This document shows, one piece after another, positions 33,681 to 42,377 of a stretch of DNA of 64,000 bases (position 1 is its first letter; each line of letters starts with the position of its first letter). Below the pieces are notes generated by a model, which saw only the letters and a list, made by a program, of their open reading frames with translations, ran no database searches and had not been told where the DNA came from. Position numbers and translations under genes: made by a program. Source of the DNA: an uncultured Lachnospiraceae bacterium (lineage in GTDB: Bacteria > Bacillota > Clostridia > Lachnospirales > Lachnospiraceae); the NCBI GenBank assembly GCA_902789735.1, contig CADAOZ010000006.1, positions 1 through 64,000 on the forward strand, given 5' to 3'.

Positions 33681-33900
33681 TGAATTTCATGAAAAAAGTA
33701 TGAATCGTGAATGTTTGGTGGATTCTATGCAATAATGTTCATAGAGAAATAATGATCCGTTTTGGAATCCTTATATGATCGTGATGAGGCATCACTTGCT
33801 GTGCCGGCTGTTTTTCTGCCATCTCGCAAAGCCCGTCCACAGGAAAAAGTCTGCTTTCCGGCGGATCTCCATAGCACCAAAAAGAATTTTGGAGGAAACT

Positions 33901-34803
33901 ATGATTTATACAGTGACATTTAATCCCTCTCTGGATTACATTGTAAGAGCCGATCATTTCAGAGCGGATGTCATCAACCGCACCACCTATGAGAACATCC
34001 TCCCCGGCGGCAAGGGAATCAATGTATCCATCGTTCTTAAGAATATGGGACATGAGAGCACAGCGCTGGGCTTTATCGCTGGCTTCACCGGCAGGGAAAT
34101 CTGTGCCCGCCTTGCTACTTTCGGTGTTCTCTCCGATTTCATCGAGATCCCGGAAGGTATGAGCCGGATCAACCTCAAGATGAAATCTGATGAAGAGACC
34201 GAAATCAACGGTCAGGGTCCTGTGATCACAACAGAAGCTCTGGATGCTCTGTACGCCAGGCTGGATACCCTGCAGGCCGATGACCTGCTGGTCATCTCCG
34301 GCAGCATCCCTTCTACCCTGCCGGATGATGTCTATGAGCGGATCATGGCACGTCTGGACGGACGCGGAATCCGGATCGTCGTAGACGCGGAGCGCGGCCT
34401 TCTGGTCAATGTCCTCAAATATCATCCTTATCTGATCAAGCCCAATAACATAGAGCTGGGCGAAATCTACGGCGTCACCCTGAAGACCCAGGATGAGGTC
34501 ATTCCCTATGCGAAGAAGCTGCAGGAACGGGGCGCACGTAACGTCCTGATCTCCATGGCGGGCGAAGGCGCTGTCTTCATTTCCGAGAAGGGCGATGTCC
34601 TGCGCAGTCCCGCGCCCAAAGGCACACTGGTCAATTCCGTCGGCGCCGGAGATTCCATGGTAGCCGGTTTCCTGACCGGCATGATCGAGACCGGAGACTT
34701 TGAACAGGCCTTCCGTATGGGCCTCTGCACCGGCTCTGCCAGCGCTTTTTCCGAAAATCTGGCGACCCGGCCCGAGGTGGAAGCCCTGTTAAAAACAATC
34801 TGA
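33901..34803 (+). CDS. fruK: 1-phosphofructokinase (copy 1)
   Basis: The start is ATG 33901 behind TTGGAGGAAACT; the frame upstream is a shadow. The 300-residue protein is a PfkB/FruK sugar kinase: VTFNPSLDYIVRADHF, PGGKGINVSIVLKNMG, the FruK-typical DFIEIPEGMSRINLK, and the C-terminal GAGDSMVAGFLTG with the catalytic aspartate. It would phosphorylate fructose-1-phosphate from the fructose PTS. It differs from the copy at 37983 at only 4 of 300 residues, although many synonymous bases differ. It is placed between a PucR-type regulator and a DUF1284 gene, away from fruA. Confidence 0.93.
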   Translation: MIYTVTFNPSLDYIVRADHFRADVINRTTYENILPGGKGINVSIVLKNMGHESTALGFIAGFTGREICARLATFGVLSDFIEIPEGMSRINLKMKSDEETEINGQGPVITTEALDALYARLDTLQADDLLVISGSIPSTLPDDVYERIMARLDGRGIRIVVDAERGLLVNVLKYHPYLIKPNNIELGEIYGVTLKTQDEVIPYAKKLQERGARNVLISMAGEGAVFISEKGDVLRSPAPKGTLVNSVGAGDSMVAGFLTGMIETGDFEQAFRMGLCTGSASAFSENLATRPEVEALLKTI

Positions 34804-34822
34804 ATGAAAGCAGGTACATGTG

Positions 34823-35338
34823 ATGCTGCCCGATTCCCGCACCTCATCAGCCGGATTCAATAAATCCAATAAATCATCCGCTTCTCATGATGATTTTTCT
34901 CTTCTGCGCCTGCGGCCCCATCATTTTCTGTGTATCCAGAATTACCGGGGACATGGCTACAGTCCGGCCTTTGATGAGAAAATGAAATCTGTGATTGCTG
35001 CCCTGCGGAGTCCCTCCGGTGCCAGGATCAGGATCGTCCACGGAAGTGATGACCTGTGCGCAGCCTGTCCCCATTGCCGGAACGGGGTCTGTGACTCTGC
35101 CTCTCCCGAACGTTTTGACGCTCTGGTGCTTGCGCATACTGAGCTTAAGGAAGGGGATACGATTGTTTGGAGGCTTCCTGCCGGGCAGGATCCTCCTTCC
35201 GCGGATGATGAATCTTACGACCAGATTCGTACAGATCCTTATGGTATTCCCATTATGTGCAGGGCGCTTCTGGATGCGTGCTGTCCCGGCTGCTCCTGGA
35301 AAGACCTCTGTACGGAGATCGACCTTGCGTGTCTGTGA
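34823..35338 (+). CDS. DUF1284 cysteine-rich protein
   Basis: The frame starts GTG/ATG around 34820-34823, 17-20 bp after fruK. After a ~28-residue leader comes LLRLRPHHFLCIQNYRGHGY, the mark of DUF1284, followed by LCAACPHCRNGVC and DACCPGCSWKDLC. The two cysteine clusters suggest a bound metal or iron-sulfur cluster. Size (171 residues) is somewhat longer than the usual ~140 because of the leader, so an internal start is possible. Function is unknown. It is the only gene besides fruK in this likely operon. Confidence 0.8.
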   Translation: MLPDSRTSSAGFNKSNKSSASHDDFSLLRLRPHHFLCIQNYRGHGYSPAFDEKMKSVIAALRSPSGARIRIVHGSDDLCAACPHCRNGVCDSASPERFDALVLAHTELKEGDTIVWRLPAGQDPPSADDESYDQIRTDPYGIPIMCRALLDACCPGCSWKDLCTEIDLACL

Positions 35339-35575
35339 GCTCTGAGCTCGTGAACGGTGAGGGGTCCGGGAGCTCTGAGCTCGTGAACGTGAAATAAACG
35401 CAAAATTGAACAGCTGCCTGATCCTCAGTGGAAACTGAGTGGTCAGACAGCTGTTTTTACGTAGATCTGGTGTCCGTGAGCTGGCAAACGAGCTCTTGTC
35501 TATGAGCTCTGAGCGCACAAACCCTGTCCATGAACCCTGAGCTCATGAGCGACAAGAGCTCGTGAACGACTTCAT
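35336..35575. repeat. GAGCTC/CTGAGCTCGTGAAC dispersed repeats (family C) around a terminator
   Basis: GAGCTCTGAGCTCGTGAACG occurs twice at 35338-35391. Further variants (GAGCTGGCAAACGAGCTC, GAGCTCATGAGCGACAAGAG) fill 35470-35575 up to the stop of the next gene. More copies stand at 37545-37650 on the other side of that gene, so the membrane-protein gene is flanked by this family on both sides. Confidence 0.8.
35411..35458. terminator. Hairpin terminator of family A between DUF1284 and the membrane-protein gene
   Basis: CAGCTGCCTGATCCTCAGT pairs with ACTGAGTGGTCAGACAGCTG and is followed by T5. Same family as 758 and 4191. Confidence 0.85.
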
Positions 35576-37494
35576 TCAATAGTGAGGTGTTCTTCCAGGA
35601 AGCTCTCCGGATCAAAGTTGTCCGGATCAAACTCATCCGCAAATGTTCCCTTATATTCCAGGGCCAGGACGATTTCCCCTCCTTGTCCATCCTCAATTAC
35701 AAACCAGAAGAACTTAACAGGCAGAGGCTCATCTTGTTCGGTTTCTGTCGTGTCAAAAACGTAACTTTGCGATTCTTGTGTGGTTTCAGTCTTTGTCACG
35801 TCATACACGTAATAATGCACTGTCCGCCCGTCAAAAGAGAATAGTTTGTGATCCGTGTTCTCTAAGTTATATTCTTTGTTAAAATCCCCTAAATATGGGA
35901 ATTCCAGGAAATGATAATCATAATTCTCTAAAGGTCCATCACTGTGACTATAGATGATAGTGTCTTTGTACTCAGTCGCCACACATATATGATCCAAAGA
36001 GTAATCGCCCGAGTAAAATGTCGCCTGATCCGGACCATCTAAATATGATTCGGTGATTTCCATATCAGAAAAATCCAATTCGGCACTGTGGCCGTTTTGA
36101 AGGTTGTAAAGCCTTGTCTGGCAAAAGAGCTCCCCTCCGGCTTCTATGCTTTCAAAATCATCAGTGTAAAATTCCAGATGTTCGTAAACCTTTAATAACG
36201 CCTGCTCAGGGTCGGAATATTCATCTGCTCTGAACCTGTATCCTGTTATGAAAGCATATCCCAGAGGTTTTTCCTCAAAGGAAATCACATCCCTGTATGC
36301 AGGGCCAGAAGGATCATCGAAATCTGTAACTATATAGTAGACCGGATTGCCGTTTATTTCTGTTTCAAGAATGTCCCCTGTCCGGAATTCAGTATCATCT
36401 GGCCCCCCGTACTGTGCAGGATACTTATAGTCGTTCTTCACAGCCTTAAAAAACCTATCCCTGTCCGAAATCGCAGGAGGATACACATAATTAATAAACA
36501 AATGCCACGGTTCTTCATCAGGGCGGGCATAACTGACCGTAAATCCTGAACATCTATACCAAAGTGAAAAATCTTCGTCATCTTCAAATCTGTTGTAGCA
36601 CCCATATCCTGTAACAGAGGATATGGATGCTAAACTTTGATTCTCTTCCGGTACGATGGGATTCTCAGCAGAGCCTATAATCCAAGTTGGATCAATTACA
36701 CAGATTTCAGGATAGTGAACTCCCCATTCTCCTTCATAGGAAGCAATATACTTTTTGGTATAGATATCTTTGTATCTGCTGCCAAGCATCGAAAGATCCC
36801 TGTAGTCTGAATCTTCCCCTGTTTCTGTCTGACTGGCAGAATGCATCCCGGGAACTGTTCCTAAACCAATGAAAAAACGTCCTGCGAATATAATACCGGC
36901 AGCTATAAAAAAAGCGGCAGATAACAGGAACAGCGACCTGCCCCTGCTTTTCGTACTTATGATAGCGGAACTGTCTCTATCTATGTCGGAGGCAGAAATT
37001 TTCCGCATCTCGTCTTTCTTCGGACCTTTCTTCGAACTGCTGTCCGAAGCGCGTTCCTCCTGTGTTTCCGCCTTTTCGTCATTGCCGCCGGCAGTATACG
37101 ATCCCCCGGCAGGTTCCTGTGCACTCCTGCTGTCTTCGTACTTCGGTGTATCTGAATCTGAGCGGAGAATCTCCTCCACCAGGCTTTCCAGATCATCTTC
37201 CTGCTGCCGGTCGGAAACGGGTGGCGGAACCTCTTCCAGAATCTCATTCTGACTGTGATACTTCTCATGGTCCTGTATGCCCTGATTCGTTCCAGTATTG
37301 GTTCCGTCATATATGTCCTGCAGAAACGAGGACTGTCCAAGATCTTCTGAAAACAGACTGTCCAATTCCTTATTAAGATCAATCCCAAACGACGTATTCT
37401 TGTCTTCTGCCGAAGTATCTTCAAAAGAGATGCCGGAAAAAAGATCATTATCATTCACTGACCCGTCGTCACTTTGTCTGTGATTATCATTCAT
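35572..37494 (-). CDS. Acidic single-pass membrane protein of unknown function
   Basis: The 640-residue protein has a ~185-residue acidic, disordered N-terminus (DNDLFSGISFEDTSAEDKNT), a basic stretch (STKSRGRS), one membrane helix (~189-210, LFLLSAAFFIAAGIIFAGRF), and a large outer part rich in Tyr/Asp/aromatic beta strands. No family is recognised. The acidic N-terminus with FSGISFED resembles the N-terminus of the tail-anchored protein at 42378 only in composition. The outer domain might be a sensor or binding domain. Base composition is more AT-rich than the flanking fruK genes, which suggests different origin. It is read against both neighbours and is flanked by GAGCTC repeats. Confidence 0.75.
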   Translation of the reverse strand: MNDNHRQSDDGSVNDNDLFSGISFEDTSAEDKNTSFGIDLNKELDSLFSEDLGQSSFLQDIYDGTNTGTNQGIQDHEKYHSQNEILEEVPPPVSDRQQEDDLESLVEEILRSDSDTPKYEDSRSAQEPAGGSYTAGGNDEKAETQEERASDSSSKKGPKKDEMRKISASDIDRDSSAIISTKSRGRSLFLLSAAFFIAAGIIFAGRFFIGLGTVPGMHSASQTETGEDSDYRDLSMLGSRYKDIYTKKYIASYEGEWGVHYPEICVIDPTWIIGSAENPIVPEENQSLASISSVTGYGCYNRFEDDEDFSLWYRCSGFTVSYARPDEEPWHLFINYVYPPAISDRDRFFKAVKNDYKYPAQYGGPDDTEFRTGDILETEINGNPVYYIVTDFDDPSGPAYRDVISFEEKPLGYAFITGYRFRADEYSDPEQALLKVYEHLEFYTDDFESIEAGGELFCQTRLYNLQNGHSAELDFSDMEITESYLDGPDQATFYSGDYSLDHICVATEYKDTIIYSHSDGPLENYDYHFLEFPYLGDFNKEYNLENTDHKLFSFDGRTVHYYVYDVTKTETTQESQSYVFDTTETEQDEPLPVKFFWFVIEDGQGGEIVLALEYKGTFADEFDPDNFDPESFLEEHLTIE

Positions 37495-37544
37495 CCTCGT
37501 TATAGTCTCCCTAACAATAATCCTGTTGTTACATGGCCTCTACT

Positions 37545-37650
37545 GGCAAGCGAGCTCTGAGGTCGTGCACCTATTGGCAAGCGAGCTCTTGGCAAGCGAG
37601 CTCTGAGGTCGTGCACCTGTTGGCAAGCGAGCTCTGAGGTCGTGAGCCTG
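37545..37650. repeat. Family C (GAGCTC) repeat tract upstream of the membrane-protein gene
   Basis: Three to four units of TTGGCAAGCGAGCTCTGAGG followed by TCGTG(C/A)(A/G)CC, one of them partial. They share GAGCTCTGAG with the tracts at 35338 and 35500. Confidence 0.82.
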
Positions 37651-37698
37651 CAGCACGCACTTCAAGTATATAGTATTTTTCAGGAAAAAACATCTAAA

Positions 37699-37792
37699 GG
37701 AACCAATAAGTCTGACGCCTGGTTCACATAAACCGGGAAGTCTGACGCCCGGTTCATGCCGGAGTGAACCAGTAGCCTGACGCCCGGTTCAG
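37699..37792. repeat. Three family B palindromic repeats
   Basis: GGAACCAATAAGTCTGACGC-CTGGTTCAC, AAACCGGGAAGTCTGACGCC-CGGTTCAT and GTGAACCAGTAGCCTGACGC-CCGGTTCA follow one another, with short joints. Confidence 0.85.
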
Positions 37793-37852
37793 GGATAATG
37801 GCAACTTTTGACTATATATTTTAATTTTTGTTGAAATAATGGCAAAAAGTGG

Positions 37853-37880
37853 TTGATTTTTATCGCTTTTGTGGTATTAT
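37853..37880 (+). promoter_or_regulatory. Likely promoter of fruK copy 2
   Basis: TTGATT (37853) and TATTAT (37875) are 16 bp apart in an AT-rich tract, about 100 bp before the fruK ATG. TCATTATCAATCATTTTCAATCATTT follows as a short direct repeat (CAATCATTT), a possible regulator site. Confidence 0.55.
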
Positions 37881-37982
37881 TTAAATCAATAAGTCATTAT
37901 CAATCATTTTCAATCATTTCTGCGCACCCCGTTAACAGGATGAGCCTGCGGAGGCTGATCCCACAGCATATTGGAGGAAGCA

Positions 37983-38885
37983 ATGATTTACACAGTTACA
38001 TTTAATCCCTCTCTGGATTACATTGTGAGAGCCGACCATTTCAGGGCGGGCGTCATCAACCGTACCACCTATGAGAACATCCTCCCCGGCGGCAAAGGAA
38101 TCAATGTATCCATCGTTCTTAAAAATATGGGACATGAGAGCACGGCACTGGGATTCATCGCCGGTTTCACAGGACGGGAAATCTGTGCCCGCCTTGCTAC
38201 TTTCGGCGTTCTCTCCGATTTCATCGAGATCCCGGAAGGCATGAGCCGCATCAATCTCAAGATGAAATCCGATGAAGAGACCGAAATCAACGGTCAGGGT
38301 CCAGTGATCACAACGGAAGCTCTGGAAGCCCTGTACGCCAAACTGGATACTCTGCAGGCTGATGACCTGCTGGTCATTTCCGGCAGCATCCCTTCTACGC
38401 TCCCGGATGATGTCTATGAGCGGATCATGGCACGTCTGGACGGGCGCGGAATCCGGATCGTCGTAGACGCGGAGCGCGGCCTTCTGGTCAATGTCCTCAA
38501 ATATCATCCTTATCTGATCAAGCCCAATAACATTGAGCTGGGCGAGATCTACGGCGTCACCCTGAAGACCCAGGATGAGGTCATTCCGTACGCGAAGAAG
38601 CTGCAGGAACGGGGCGCGCGCAACGTTCTGATTTCCATGGCGGGTGAAGGCGCGGTCTTCATTTCCGAAAAAGGTGATGTCCTGCGCAGTCCCGCACCCA
38701 AAGGCACACTGGTCAATTCCGTTGGTGCCGGCGATTCCATGGTGGCAGGCTTCCTGACCGGCATGATCGAGACAAACGACTTTGAACAGGCCTTCCGTAT
38801 GGGCCTCTGCACCGGCTCTGCCAGCGCGTTCTCCGAGAATCTGGCGACCCGGCCTGAGGTAGAAGCCCTGTTAAAGACCATCTGA
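37983..38885 (+). CDS. fruK: 1-phosphofructokinase (copy 2)
   Basis: ATG 37983 follows TTGGAGGAAGCA. The 300-residue PfkB/FruK protein carries the same motifs as copy 1 (PGGKGINVSIVLKNMG; GAGDSMVAGFLTG). Differences from copy 1 are Asp/Gly in RA(D/G)VINR, two in EAL(D/E)ALYA(R/K)LD, and Gly/Asn in IET(G/N)DFEQ. It is the first gene of the fructose locus fruK-fruA-deoR, so it is the likely pathway enzyme converting fructose-1-phosphate from FruA into fructose-1,6-bisphosphate. Confidence 0.94.
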   Translation: MIYTVTFNPSLDYIVRADHFRAGVINRTTYENILPGGKGINVSIVLKNMGHESTALGFIAGFTGREICARLATFGVLSDFIEIPEGMSRINLKMKSDEETEINGQGPVITTEALEALYAKLDTLQADDLLVISGSIPSTLPDDVYERIMARLDGRGIRIVVDAERGLLVNVLKYHPYLIKPNNIELGEIYGVTLKTQDEVIPYAKKLQERGARNVLISMAGEGAVFISEKGDVLRSPAPKGTLVNSVGAGDSMVAGFLTGMIETNDFEQAFRMGLCTGSASAFSENLATRPEVEALLKTI

Positions 38886-38940
38886 AAATGACCTAAAAAA
38901 ATCACTTGATAAAAATAACTTGATAAATATGACCGCGATG

Positions 38941-38985
38941 AGATTCAAATAAATTCAAATAAATTCAAATAGATTCAAATAAGTT
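38941..38985. repeat. 10-bp A/T tandem repeats upstream of fruA
   Basis: TTCAAATAAA occurs four times in register, with one G variant, in the fruK-fruA gap (245 bp). The helical-turn spacing would favour bent DNA. The gap also contains GCGACATCCGGGTATCGGAC close to fruA, a possible regulator site. Confidence 0.75.
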
Positions 38986-39130
38986 CCGGTAAGGGATTTA
39001 AAAAAAGGTTTTGTAAAAGCATCTCACGCGCGTCAGCAGAAACAGTACAGTACGCTTTTAAGAAGCGACATCCGGGTATCGGACATCGAAAGCGGACAAG
39101 ATATAATTATTCAAAATACAGGAGGAATGT

Positions 39131-41080
39131 ATGAGAATCAGAGATTTGCTCAAGCCGGAAGGCATCAAGCTGGGCGGCCGCCCCGCAAACAAGAAGGACA
39201 CCATCAACCAGATGGTCGACCTGATGTACAACGAGGGCAACATCAACGACAAAGAACGCTACAGAGCAGGCGTCTTTGCACGTGAAGCAGAGGATACCAC
39301 CGGTATCGGCGACGGTATCGCCATCCCCCACGCCAAGACAGACGCGGTCACAGCCCCCGGCCTGGCAGCCATGACCATTCCCAATGGTGTCGAATATGAA
39401 TCCCTGGACGGTGAACCGGTCGACCTGGTATTCCTGATTGCCGCTCCCAACACCAAAGACAACGTACATCTGGAAGTTCTCTCCCGTCTGTCCATCCTGC
39501 TGATGGATGATGATTTCACAAAGTCTCTCCGTGCCGCGAAGACCAAAGAGGAATTTCTGGATATCGTTGACAAATTTGAAGTAGCCAAGCTGGCGGAAGA
39601 AGTCACCAAGATGGAACAGGCCGCTGAGTCCGGCGGATATGAAGTCCTGGCCATTACAGCCTGCCCGACAGGTATCGCCCATACTTACATGGCAGCGGAA
39701 GCTCTGGAAAAGGCAGCCAACGCCAAAGGCATCAAGATCAAAGTCGAGACCCAGGGTTCCGTCGGTGCCAAGAATGTTCTGTCTGCTGATGAGATCCGCA
39801 ACGCAAAGGGCATTATCATCGCAGCTGACAAAAAGATCGATCTGGACCGTTTCGGCGGCAAACAGGTTCTGCAGACCAACGTAACCGCCGGTATCAACAA
39901 GCCTGATGAACTGATCAACAAAATCCTGAACAATGAAGCGCCCGTTCTGGACGGCAGCGCGGCTCCGGCTTCCGGCGGATCCACGGAGAAAGAAAGCACC
40001 GCCCATGTATTCTACAAGAACCTGATGAACGGTGTCTCCCATATGCTTCCCTTCGTCGTAGGCGGCGGTATCCTGATCGCCATCGCCTTCCTGCTTGACC
40101 AGCCCGGCATGGGAACCTCTGCATACGGTTCCTCCACACCGCTGGCTCATTTCTTCAAGCAGATTGGTGATACAGCCTTCGGCTTCATGCTTCCGATCCT
40201 GGCCGGCTTCATCGCCCAGTCCATCGCGGACCGTCCCGGTCTGGCTGTCGGTTTCGTCGGCGGCGCGCTTGCAAGCGCAGGTTACTCCTTCGCATGGCTG
40301 GCTAACCCGGATGCCCCGCTCGTAGGCGGCGGTTTCCTCGGCGCCCTGCTGGCTGGTTTTGTCGGCGGTTATCTGACTCTGTTTCTGGAAAAAGCCTGTG
40401 ACAAGCTTCCCGACTCCCTGGAAGGCATCAAGCCCGTCCTGATTTACCCTCTGGTCGGCATCTTCATGATCGGTCTGGTCATGTTCGCGGTCAACCCGCT
40501 GATGGCAGCCATCAACGTAGGCATCTCCAACTTCCTGAACGGCATGGGCACCACCAACCTGGTTCTTCTGGGCGCGGTCGTCGGCGGCATGATGTCCATC
40601 GATATGGGCGGCCCGATCAACAAAGCAGCCTATGTATTTGGTACTGCCATGCTGGCAGAAGGAACAGACGCCGGCAAGATGATCATGGCGGCCGTCATGG
40701 TCGGCGGTATGGTTCCTCCGATCGCAGTCGCTCTGTCCACCACAATCTTTAAGAACCGCTGGACCGAAGCTGACCGTAAAGCAGGAATTGTCAACTACAT
40801 CATGGGTCTCTCCTTCATCTCTGAAGGCGCTATCCCTTACGCAGCTGCGGATCCCGCCCGCGTCATTCCTTCTTGTATCGCAGGTTCCGCTGTCGCAGGT
40901 GCACTGAGCTGCATGTTCGGCTGCCAGTCTCCCGCTCCGCACGGCGGCGCATGGGTCATCGCGGTCATCACCAACCCGGTCATGTACCTGGTAGCTCTGA
41001 TCGTCGGCTCCGTCGTTGGCTGCCTCGTCCTGTCCTTCCTGAAAAAGCCTCTTTCTCCCGAAGAGAGCGGCCTGAAGTAA
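39131..41080 (+). CDS. fruA: PTS fructose transporter subunit IIABC
   Basis: ATG 39131 follows ACAGGAGGAATGT. The 649-residue protein has three domains. IIA (~1-150) has the phospho-histidine in GIAIPHAK (His67). IIB (~168-265) has the phospho-cysteine in ITACPTGIAHTYMAAEAL (Cys178). A Gly/Ser linker then leads to membrane domain IIC (~300-640) with VGGGILIAIAF, MSIDMGGPINKAAYVFGTAM and ISEGAIPYAAADP. It takes up fructose as fructose-1-phosphate for FruK. EI and HPr are not in the window. Confidence 0.96.
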   Translation: MRIRDLLKPEGIKLGGRPANKKDTINQMVDLMYNEGNINDKERYRAGVFAREAEDTTGIGDGIAIPHAKTDAVTAPGLAAMTIPNGVEYESLDGEPVDLVFLIAAPNTKDNVHLEVLSRLSILLMDDDFTKSLRAAKTKEEFLDIVDKFEVAKLAEEVTKMEQAAESGGYEVLAITACPTGIAHTYMAAEALEKAANAKGIKIKVETQGSVGAKNVLSADEIRNAKGIIIAADKKIDLDRFGGKQVLQTNVTAGINKPDELINKILNNEAPVLDGSAAPASGGSTEKESTAHVFYKNLMNGVSHMLPFVVGGGILIAIAFLLDQPGMGTSAYGSSTPLAHFFKQIGDTAFGFMLPILAGFIAQSIADRPGLAVGFVGGALASAGYSFAWLANPDAPLVGGGFLGALLAGFVGGYLTLFLEKACDKLPDSLEGIKPVLIYPLVGIFMIGLVMFAVNPLMAAINVGISNFLNGMGTTNLVLLGAVVGGMMSIDMGGPINKAAYVFGTAMLAEGTDAGKMIMAAVMVGGMVPPIAVALSTTIFKNRWTEADRKAGIVNYIMGLSFISEGAIPYAAADPARVIPSCIAGSAVAGALSCMFGCQSPAPHGGAWVIAVITNPVMYLVALIVGSVVGCLVLSFLKKPLSPEESGLK

Positions 41081-41225
41081 GAAAACGGTTCGGACTTTCA
41101 ACCAGGGCAGTACAAGGATCCCCGGATCCTGTACGGATCATCCGGGATCAGCCCCAGACCAAATCTTTAACATAACTTAAGTTGAATTTGAACATAACTT
41201 AAATATAACTTAAGCAAAATCAGAA

Positions 41226-41257
41226 ACCGGCCGGAAACGCACATCCGGCCGGTTTTT
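41226..41257 (+). terminator. Terminator after fruA
   Basis: ACCGGCCGGA...TCCGGCCGGT forms a hairpin followed by T5. Just before it, 41168-41215 has three ACATAACTTAA-type direct repeats, which could be regulator sites or remnants. Confidence 0.82.
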
Positions 41258-41378
41258 ATCATATTGCTTTTACGTTCATTTTACTTTTCATATCTGCCAT
41301 AAGCCGTTTTTTGCGGTATACTTTTTACATATCAGACAAAACTACAAAAATATGAAATCAGAAAGCCTTAAAACCATG

Positions 41379-42128
41379 CTGACAGAAGAACGCTGGAAAA
41401 CCATCCTTTCCCTGTTGGAACAGAGGGAGACCATTACCATTACAGAGCTGGAGGACGAAATCGGGGCTTCCGCCTCGACGCTCCGCAGGGATCTGACAAA
41501 ACTGGCACAGGCCGGAAAACTGCGAAAGATCCACGGAGGGGCGGCCGCCCTGGAAAGCGGCATGCTGGTCCGCGAACTGACCATGGATGAAAAGTCCTCG
41601 ATCAACTCCCTGGAGAAAGAGCGCATCGGCAGATACGCAGCCCTGCTGATCGAACCGGATGATTTCGTCTATATTGACGCCGGTACCACAACAGCCATGC
41701 TGGTGGAATATATTGAGGAGAAGGATGCCACCTACGTGACCAATTCTGTCATGCACGCCAGAAAGCTGGCCCGTAAGGGATGCCGTGTTTTCATGCCGGG
41801 CGGAGAACTCAAAGCCTCCACTGAAGCACTGGTAGGTCCGCTGGCCATCGACAGCCTGCGCAAATATCATTTCACTAAGTGTTTTCTGGGTACCAACGGA
41901 GTATCTCTGCGGGCAGGCTTCACGACGCCGGATCCCAATGAAGCGCTGATCAAGCAGTGCGCCTTCGAACAGAGCCTCCAGTGCTGGTGCCTGTGCGACA
42001 GCAGCAAGTTCGACCGGGTCACCCCGATCACGTTCGCCCCTTTCTCCGCAATCCAGATCATTACTGACAAAATCGAGAACCCGGCCTATGCCCGTTCCGG
42101 CAGCGTAGAGATTGCGGAAGCGGATTGA
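41379..42128 (+). CDS. DeoR-family transcriptional regulator, probable fructose operon regulator
   Basis: The frame opens at 41352, but MLTEERWKTILSLLEQRETI (from 41379) is the classical DeoR start; neither site has a strong ribosome sequence. The N-terminal winged helix has ITITELEDEIGASASTLRRD. The sugar-phosphate-sensing C-terminal domain follows with DAGTTTAMLVEYI, TNSVMHARKLARKGCRVFMPG, TKCFLGTNGVSLRAGFTTPD and CDSSKFDRV. It is third in the fructose locus behind its own terminator and likely represses fruK-fruA until fructose-1-phosphate is present. Confidence 0.92.
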   Translation: MTEERWKTILSLLEQRETITITELEDEIGASASTLRRDLTKLAQAGKLRKIHGGAAALESGMLVRELTMDEKSSINSLEKERIGRYAALLIEPDDFVYIDAGTTTAMLVEYIEEKDATYVTNSVMHARKLARKGCRVFMPGGELKASTEALVGPLAIDSLRKYHFTKCFLGTNGVSLRAGFTTPDPNEALIKQCAFEQSLQCWCLCDSSKFDRVTPITFAPFSAIQIITDKIENPAYARSGSVEIAEAD

Positions 42129-42133
42129 GAAGG

Positions 42134-42259
42134 AATGAACCGGAAGTCTGACGCCCGGTTCACAACAGATGAACCGGAAGTCTGACGCCTGGTTCACAAC
42201 AGATGAACCGGGTAGTCTGACGCCTGGTTCATAATGAACCGGGAAGTCTAATGAACCAT
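42134..42259. repeat. Four family B palindromic repeats
   Basis: ATGAACCGGAAGTCTGACGC plus CCGGTTCAC repeats four times (the last one incomplete) right after the DeoR gene stop. The next 90 bp contain short CCGGCAGACCGATAGAA repeats. Confidence 0.88.
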
Positions 42260-42377
42260 GTCTATTCCGCTCCGTTAGAAACCCGGCAGACCGGTAGAAC
42301 TCCGTAATACCGATAGAATCCCGGCAGACCGATAGAACCCCGGCAGACCGAAGGAAGCCCGGCATGGGCTTACCATT

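Noticed and set aside
33901-38885. fruK duplication as an assembly artefact
   Set aside because: Flanks differ completely and the copies have many silent differences spread along the gene.
39107-41101. 664-residue minus-strand open frame over fruA
   Set aside because: Exact shadow of the FruA gene; no motif and biased residue content.
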